From the NCBI GenBank assembly GCA_009840005.1, contig VXOR01000082.1:1-12864 (forward strand): a DNA stretch of 12,864 bases, read 5' to 3'. The translations under genes and the position numbers were made by a program. The DNA is from Gemmatimonadota bacterium (lineage in GTDB: Bacteria; Latescibacterota; UBA2968; UBA8231). Under the pieces are notes generated by a model. It saw nothing but the letters and a program-made list of their open reading frames with translations, ran no database searches and was not told where the DNA came from. Shown here piece by piece: positions 10,301-12,864 of the stretch; the stretch's first letter is position 1; every line of letters begins with the position of its first letter.

Positions 10301-10429
10301 CGCATCGACAAAGCGCACTGACGCCACAACTTCGCGGTGCTCTGGTGGAATGTTGTCGCAACCAGCGTGGTAGAAAAAGAGGGCGATGAGGAATTTTATA
10401 TACAAGCTACCAACTAGCTTCTCGGTCAT
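7319..10429 (-). CDS. FG-GAP/VCBS propeller with UnbV domain fused to a TPR array
   Basis: This 1036-residue exported protein has three parts. An N-terminal hydrophobic segment (11-20) precedes Cys24 in HAGC, a lipobox-like site with a poor -3 residue. A seven-bladed propeller follows, with DxDxDG-type loops starting at 75, 135, 189, 269, 324, 379 and 448. An ASPIC/UnbV domain (about 477-562) carries GHYLALMLEGRTSNRDGYG, SYLSQNDARMFFGLG and IAWPSG. After a Glu/Ala/Pro-rich linker (563-612), about eleven TPR-type helix pairs fill 615-1030, with motifs such as AYVGLGKLYADRGALEQAV. The propeller resembles that of the gene at the window start but lacks its Cys pair. The TPR array suggests a scaffold for partner proteins at the envelope. 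The ATG at 10429 overlaps the stop of the broken toxin gene (ATGA). The end overlaps the membrane protein gene by 11 bases. No clear ribosome binding site precedes the ATG, so coupling may matter. Confidence 0.88.
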   Translation of the reverse strand: MTEKLVGSLYIKFLIALFFYHAGCDNIPPEHREVVASVRFVDATAEAGIDFVHTSGRSGRKYGVETIGSGAAFFDYNRDGWMDLYVVNGADLPGYVSAVPPQNALYRNDGGHFAEVGQSLGVADESYGMGASVGDYDNDGDADLFVANFGRNRLYRNEGSAMAWAFADVTATVGIGADERWSTGSSFADCDLDGDLDLYVANYLHYEFERGELGAGGTLRWPRRHLAPTEYRGERNALWRNDGGRFVDVTVEVGLLTDEGRQLGAVFFDYDLDGDPDLFQGNDATPNFLWRNDGGRFAEVGLVAGVAYNIGGKPEGTMGVDVADGDGDGYLDLAMTNFQWESNTLYRNAGDGMFADESLAAGIAANSLDKLAFGINFLDADNDGDPDLYVANGHIDEDIDRFDPQATYGQSDQFYLNDGQGRFADASATSGVAAPTRDLVGRGSAVADYDNDGDLDIFLLNTGQRALLWRNDSQAGHYLALMLEGRTSNRDGYGARVVVRVDGRTLVAEKRSAASYLSQNDARMFFGLGSSKEAEQVKIAWPSGIRQVLTGVRAGQVLRVVEPDASAPQEATDVAIAQAEPQGRDAEDLEQFWREAPLVLPEKTRAPLPPATSLPELRAAARAQPEAVDVHIELAAALARERAYDEAEAAYRRALQLDASSAQAYVGLGKLYADRGALEQAVAALRQAIALDSTLAEPHYALGNIHLSQQRLAAAVPLYERAIALSPRYLQAYFNLAGLHARQTDYGPAIDVLRRGLVALPEEVELMLQLARIYFAQAQYEDALAQLASVVQAQPTRAEARELTAQIWMVREDVDAARAALQQGLEHAPNSAALLGRLGILLLQEGADAEAIPLLQRALAADPDRAEVYYHLGQALLRRGEAVRGRKLLDYFHSLQQEHQKLLAHKTAVVLNPNDADAYYKLGVVYARIGRYEAASQAYQAALVVAPGHLDTRNNLGNIYLRRRALGLAIAAYQEVLRRNPQYARAHYNLGNAYLLAGEEERAVAAFARAVEADPEHRKAQQMLAKLRQREAQGER
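7336..7339 (-). promoter_or_regulatory. Ribosome binding site that fixes the GTG start of the membrane protein
   Basis: GAGG on the minus strand lies six bases before GTG 7329, inside the last codons of the TPR gene. It decides the start, as the next in-frame Met is about 80 codons in and would remove several membrane segments. Confidence 0.55.
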
Positions 10430-10749
10430 GCTGAGGATACAATCACCAGTTGTCCCTTTTGCAGTGTGGGCAGCAAGGTCAAAACTTTCGGCATGAGCGG
10501 TCGAGTATCAGCTAGGCGATTGGAAGGTGCTTTGAGTGTAATCACGGCGAGGCTGTACTGAGAGAGATTTTGTTGTCACGGAAGGTTGTGATCCATGGTG
10601 ATCAGGAGGTCGAATTGCTTTTGGGCTTGAGTTAGCAAGTCGCCGTTTTTGATACCTGCCCAGCCCAATAGCGGTACGGATTCTATCTCGTAGCCGGGCA
10701 AGTGGTGCCGGAGCCGCCAGTCGAGGTTTTCGTCTAGTAGAATTCTCAA
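10426..10749 (-). pseudogene. DUF5615 PIN-like toxin interrupted by one in-frame TGA
   Basis: From TTG 10749 the frame reads LRILLDENLDWRLRHHLPGY, the opening of DUF5615 (PF18480) PIN-like toxins, including the acidic DEN motif. It continues through LLGWAGIKNGDLL and LLITMDHNLP and then meets TGA at 10578-10576. The same frame continues without further stops through QQNLSQYSLAVITLKAPSNR and ends in TGA at 10428-10426, which gives 107 codons, the usual family length. The sequence on both sides of the stop is recognisable family sequence, so one substitution rather than a frameshift broke the gene. The residue at the stop is usually aromatic in relatives, as I recall them. It begins one base after the DUF433 antitoxin gene, the standard order for this toxin-antitoxin pair. 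DUF5615 toxins are presumed ribonucleases. The truncated 57-residue product would lack the C-terminal half of the fold. Confidence 0.78.
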
Positions 10750-10750
10750 C

Positions 10751-10978
10751 TCACACGGAGGTCAGCAGGGATTGGCGAGACTTCGCGAGCACGGCCATGA
10801 CCTGTTCCCGTTTTATACTGGGAAAGCCTTCCAGAAAGTCTTCGATGGAGTCGCCAGCCTCTAGATGATCGAAAAGACTCTGCACTGGTACGCGTGTGCC
10901 GACGAAAACAGGAGTACCGCCCAGAATGTCGGGATCGGCATGGAAGACTTGGGATACATCTGTGGGTTTCACGAGCAT
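10751..10978 (-). CDS. DUF433 antitoxin (VapB-like partner of DUF5615)
   Basis: The 75-residue protein has the DUF433 (PF04255) signature: DPDILGGTPVFVGTRVPV at about 15-32, then a helix-turn-helix-like part with LFDHLEAGDSIEDFLEGFPS and IKREQVMAVL. In the family this is the antitoxin for a DUF5615 PIN-like toxin, and that gene follows one base later. It probably binds DNA and represses its own promoter. The start is uncertain: ATG 10978 has AAAGGA only two bases away; GTG 10972 would have that site at better spacing; ATG 10999 and 11035 are in frame but lie near or upstream of the promoter-like sequence at 11004-11032. It looks intact although its toxin partner is broken. Confidence 0.85.
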   Translation of the reverse strand: MLVKPTDVSQVFHADPDILGGTPVFVGTRVPVQSLFDHLEAGDSIEDFLEGFPSIKREQVMAVLAKSRQSLLTSV

Positions 10979-11003
10979 TGTCCTTTCAATGAGCCTCATA
11001 GGG

Positions 11004-11032
11004 AATATCAACCTTATATTTTCTTTTTTCAA
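11004..11032 (-). promoter_or_regulatory. Candidate promoter for the DUF433-led gene cluster
   Basis: On the minus strand TTGAAA (11032-11027) and GATATT (11009-11004) are 17 bases apart, five of six and four of six to the sigma70 consensus. They lie in an AT-rich region. Transcription would begin near 10997, just before the DUF433 start at 10978. It is the only good candidate at the head of the minus-strand cluster. Confidence 0.38.
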
Positions 11033-11059
11033 CATATCTTTCGTCGTGAGAAACGCGCC

Positions 11060-11088
11060 TTGCCCCTATCGGCGTCCAATTTTATCCT
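11060..11088 (+). promoter_or_regulatory. Candidate promoter for the parvulin lipoprotein gene
   Basis: TTGCCC (11060-11065) and TATCCT (11083-11088) are separated by 17 bases, each four of six to the sigma70 consensus. Transcription near 11095 would give a leader of about 30 bases carrying the strong ribosome binding site at 11112-11118. The element is back-to-back with the divergent candidate at 11004-11032. Confidence 0.33.
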
Positions 11089-11111
11089 TTGTAGCCGCAA
11101 AATTTTACCCC

Positions 11112-11118
11112 AAGGAGG
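11112..11118 (+). promoter_or_regulatory. Strong Shine-Dalgarno site deciding a TTG start
   Basis: AAGGAGG lies five bases before TTG 11124. It is the best ribosome binding site in the window and sits directly before a lipoprotein signal peptide, so it outweighs the in-frame ATG at 10896 far upstream. Confidence 0.8.
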
Positions 11119-11123
11119 CATCC

Positions 11124-12749
11124 TTGCTGCGTCTTTTTATTTTTTTGCTCACTGCTGTACTCTGCGCCTGTACCTCTCCCGAACCTCCGCCCAGCCCAGA
11201 CGTACTCGCCCGCGTCGGCGACGTCACCATCGAGCGCGAGCGCGTCGAACGAGCCGCTGCGCGGCTCTTTCCCAAAAACGCTCCGGGCGACCTTCAGCGC
11301 CAAGCCCTTGAGCGGCTCATCGACATTGAGGTCTTGCTGTTGGCCGCCCGCCAAGACGGCTTGGAAAACGACTTTCAAGTCAAAAGCAAAGTCGCGCAAC
11401 GACAACAGGAACTCACTCTCGATGAAATGTACAGTCGCGGCGTGGTCGCTGTCGCTGAGGACATAAGCCGCGACGAGGCTCGTCAGTACTTTGAACAGCA
11501 CCACATCGGTCAGCAGCGCCGCCTGAGCCGCATCCTCGCCAGCGGGCCAGCCGCCATCGACCACGTGCTCGCCCGGCTGCGCGGCCCCGACAGCTTTGCC
11601 GCCGTGGCGAGCGAACTCTCCGACGATGGCAACACCGCCCAGCAAGGTGGCGACCTCGGCTGGAAGAGCCGACTCGATTTCAAAAACTACGTTCTGCGCC
11701 GCCAGATATTCGGAGCCAAGCTGGGTGAGATAATCGGTCCCGTGCAGGAGCCAGACGGCTTTTCGGTCTTCGTCGCCACCGAAGAGCGCGTGGTGCCCTT
11801 CGAGGACATGGCCCCGGCCGTCATCGTGGCCATGGAGGAGCAGAAGCACGCCATCGCCACCTTTGAATTCCTCGAAGGGCTGGCCAACCGCGCCGACATC
11901 GCGGAACGGCGCGAAACCTTCGACCTGCTCCTGGCCCGGCTCAGCGAAGCTGGCGAGCAAATGCCCACGTTCAAAAAGGGGGAGACCCGGCTAGTACTGC
12001 TCGAACTCGATGGCGAGCCGTGGACGCTCGACAACTTCATGGCGGCCATGACCAGCGAGCGCAATCCGGCCGAGATCCGCGAATTAGACGACTTGCGCCG
12101 CTTCGCCCGTCGCCTCTATGCGCTCAAGGTCCTGCTGCCCCGCCACGCCCGCGAAATAGGCATCCACGAGGCCGAGGGCGTCGCCAAGGGCATTGAAACC
12201 ACGCGCCGCCAAGCCCTAGTCGAGCGCATCCGCCAAGTCAAAGTGCTCGAAACGCTCAAACCGTCCAAAGAAGAAATTCGCTCGTACTACGAGGCGCACA
12301 AGGATATTTACGTACGCGAGGAGCGAATCTCGATCCTCGAAATCCTCGTCGATACCCGCGCCCAGGCAGACTCACTGCTAGCCGCCATTGAACGCGGCGG
12401 CGACCTCGGCGAGCTAGCCCGCCGCTACTCGCGGCGCAGCACCCGCATCCGCCGTGCTGAAGGGCGCATCCAGCTTTTGCGTCCCGACAAGTACGGCAAT
12501 TTAGGTTGGGAAGCCAAAGACGCCGAGGTCGGCCAGGTCGTCGGCCCGGTCAAAACCGCGCAGGGTTTTACGGTCTTCAAGGTGCTCAACAAGGTGCCCG
12601 GTTACCAACAGAGCTTAGACGAGGTCTGGGGCCGGGTGCGTGCCCACTTGCTTCAAGACCAGACTCAAGAACGCTTCGATGCGCTGCTGGTCAAACTCAA
12701 AGATCAGTACGCCGACCAGATTCACATCTACGAGGACCGCCTGCATTGA
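11124..12749 (+). CDS. Lipoprotein with two parvulin-type peptidyl-prolyl isomerase domains (SurA/PpiD-like)
   Basis: From TTG 11124 the product is 541 residues. A lipoprotein signal peptide (LRLFIFLLTAVLCAC) ends at Cys16 with lipobox LCAC, so it is probably anchored at the periplasmic face of a membrane. A SurA-N-like helical region follows (about 25-130). The first parvulin domain is at about 131-222, with RLSRILAS, GGDLGW and GEIIGPVQEPDGFSVF. A helical linker (225-395) precedes the second parvulin domain at about 399-492, with ISILEILVD, YGNLGWEAKDAEVG, and GPVKTAQGFTVFKV. A helical tail closes the protein. Role: folding or escort of exported proteins, plausibly outer membrane or secreted ones. 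The second domain reads LLRPDKYGNLGW where GGDLGW-like loops are usual, so it may be less active. The gene diverges from the minus-strand cluster. The frame is open upstream to ATG 10896, but that part lacks family sequence and crosses both promoter candidates. Confidence 0.88.
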   Translation: MLRLFIFLLTAVLCACTSPEPPPSPDVLARVGDVTIERERVERAAARLFPKNAPGDLQRQALERLIDIEVLLLAARQDGLENDFQVKSKVAQRQQELTLDEMYSRGVVAVAEDISRDEARQYFEQHHIGQQRRLSRILASGPAAIDHVLARLRGPDSFAAVASELSDDGNTAQQGGDLGWKSRLDFKNYVLRRQIFGAKLGEIIGPVQEPDGFSVFVATEERVVPFEDMAPAVIVAMEEQKHAIATFEFLEGLANRADIAERRETFDLLLARLSEAGEQMPTFKKGETRLVLLELDGEPWTLDNFMAAMTSERNPAEIRELDDLRRFARRLYALKVLLPRHAREIGIHEAEGVAKGIETTRRQALVERIRQVKVLETLKPSKEEIRSYYEAHKDIYVREERISILEILVDTRAQADSLLAAIERGGDLGELARRYSRRSTRIRRAEGRIQLLRPDKYGNLGWEAKDAEVGQVVGPVKTAQGFTVFKVLNKVPGYQQSLDEVWGRVRAHLLQDQTQERFDALLVKLKDQYADQIHIYEDRLH

Positions 12750-12804
12750 GAATTAGGAATTAAGAATTGAGAATTAGGGCTGGGGGCAGGAATTCCTAAT
12801 TCCT
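12750..12804. repeat. AT-rich heptad repeat with inverted copies
   Basis: Starting right after the lipoprotein gene's stop codon, four consecutive 7-mers of the form GAATTRR occupy 12750-12777. After 12 G-rich bases, two tandem AATTCCT heptads (12791-12804) are the reverse complement of AGGAATT. A perfect 12-base inverted repeat pairs 12750-12761 with 12791-12802. An eight-base stem (12771-12778 with 12795-12802) is an alternative fold. AGGAATTCCT at 12788-12797 is itself a palindrome. It resembles the dispersed heptad repeats known from cyanobacteria (STRR type) and other environmental bacteria. There is no T-run, so it is not a classic terminator, though an RNA hairpin could still protect or end the transcript. 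The remaining bases to the window end show no gene. Confidence 0.75.
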
Positions 12805-12864
12805 AACTGAACGTGAGTTCGGTTTAAGGTGAGGGCATCCTTTTTGGCTAAATTTAGGTTTGCA

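Noticed and set aside
10576..10578. TGA as selenocysteine or tryptophan codon
   Set aside because: No selenocysteine insertion hairpin was recognised, DUF5615 has no known selenoprotein members, and TGA ends several intact genes in this window, so a recoded TGA is unlikely.
10896..11123. Upstream extension of the parvulin gene frame from ATG 10896
   Set aside because: It runs antisense through the DUF433 gene and over both promoter candidates, and would bury the lipoprotein signal peptide.
11082..11960. 292-codon open frame on the minus strand
   Set aside because: Antisense shadow of the parvulin gene in GC-rich DNA; no recognisable domain.

Overview
The window looks like chromosomal DNA of an uncultured Gram-negative-type bacterium. 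The evidence is a lipoprotein with parvulin-type (SurA/PpiD-like) prolyl isomerase domains, two secreted CRTAC1-type FG-GAP/UnbV propeller proteins, a large TPR protein and a polytopic spermidine-synthase-like protein. This mix is familiar from environmental lineages such as Acidobacteriota, Planctomycetota, Latescibacterota and Poribacteria, but nothing here fixes the phylum. Most genes are GC-rich. A stretch around 1540-3060 is visibly AT-richer. No rRNA, tRNA, CRISPR array, transposase or integrase was found.

Layout. Everything from about 11000 down to base 1 is on the minus strand. In transcription order it runs: DUF433 antitoxin (10978-10751); a DUF5615 PIN-like toxin broken by one in-frame TGA (10749-10426); a 1036-residue FG-GAP/UnbV/TPR protein (10429-7319); an 816-residue membrane protein with a spermidine-synthase-like methyltransferase fold (7329-4879); a tandem DUF4389 membrane protein (4748-4068); an alpha/beta hydrolase (4059-3094); a PD-(D/E)XK nuclease-family protein (3030-1807); a RelE/ParE-type toxin (1803-1537); and a second CRTAC1-type propeller (1520 to the window edge), which runs into a 47-base poly-C tract that is probably an assembly artefact. 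Only the double-parvulin lipoprotein (11124-12749) is on the plus strand. It diverges from the DUF433 gene across a short AT-rich region with back-to-back promoter-like sequences. A heptad repeat with inverted copies follows it.

How the genes may work together. The antitoxin, broken toxin, FG-GAP/TPR and membrane protein genes overlap or nearly touch, so they are probably co-transcribed and translationally coupled. The DUF4389 and hydrolase genes form a second tight pair. The nuclease and RelE-type toxin form a third pair with its own promoter-like sequence.

Most interesting points. The nuclease protein sits where a toxin's antitoxin gene would normally be, and its last ~35 residues look like an antitoxin C-terminus. 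This suggests a nuclease-antitoxin fusion controlling the RelE-type toxin. The second toxin-antitoxin locus has an intact antitoxin but a toxin with a single stop and an otherwise preserved frame. The FG-GAP/TPR protein and the spermidine-synthase-like membrane protein, which lacks the usual polyamine-synthase catalytic motif, look like one uncharacterised envelope unit. All functions here are inferred from sequence alone.
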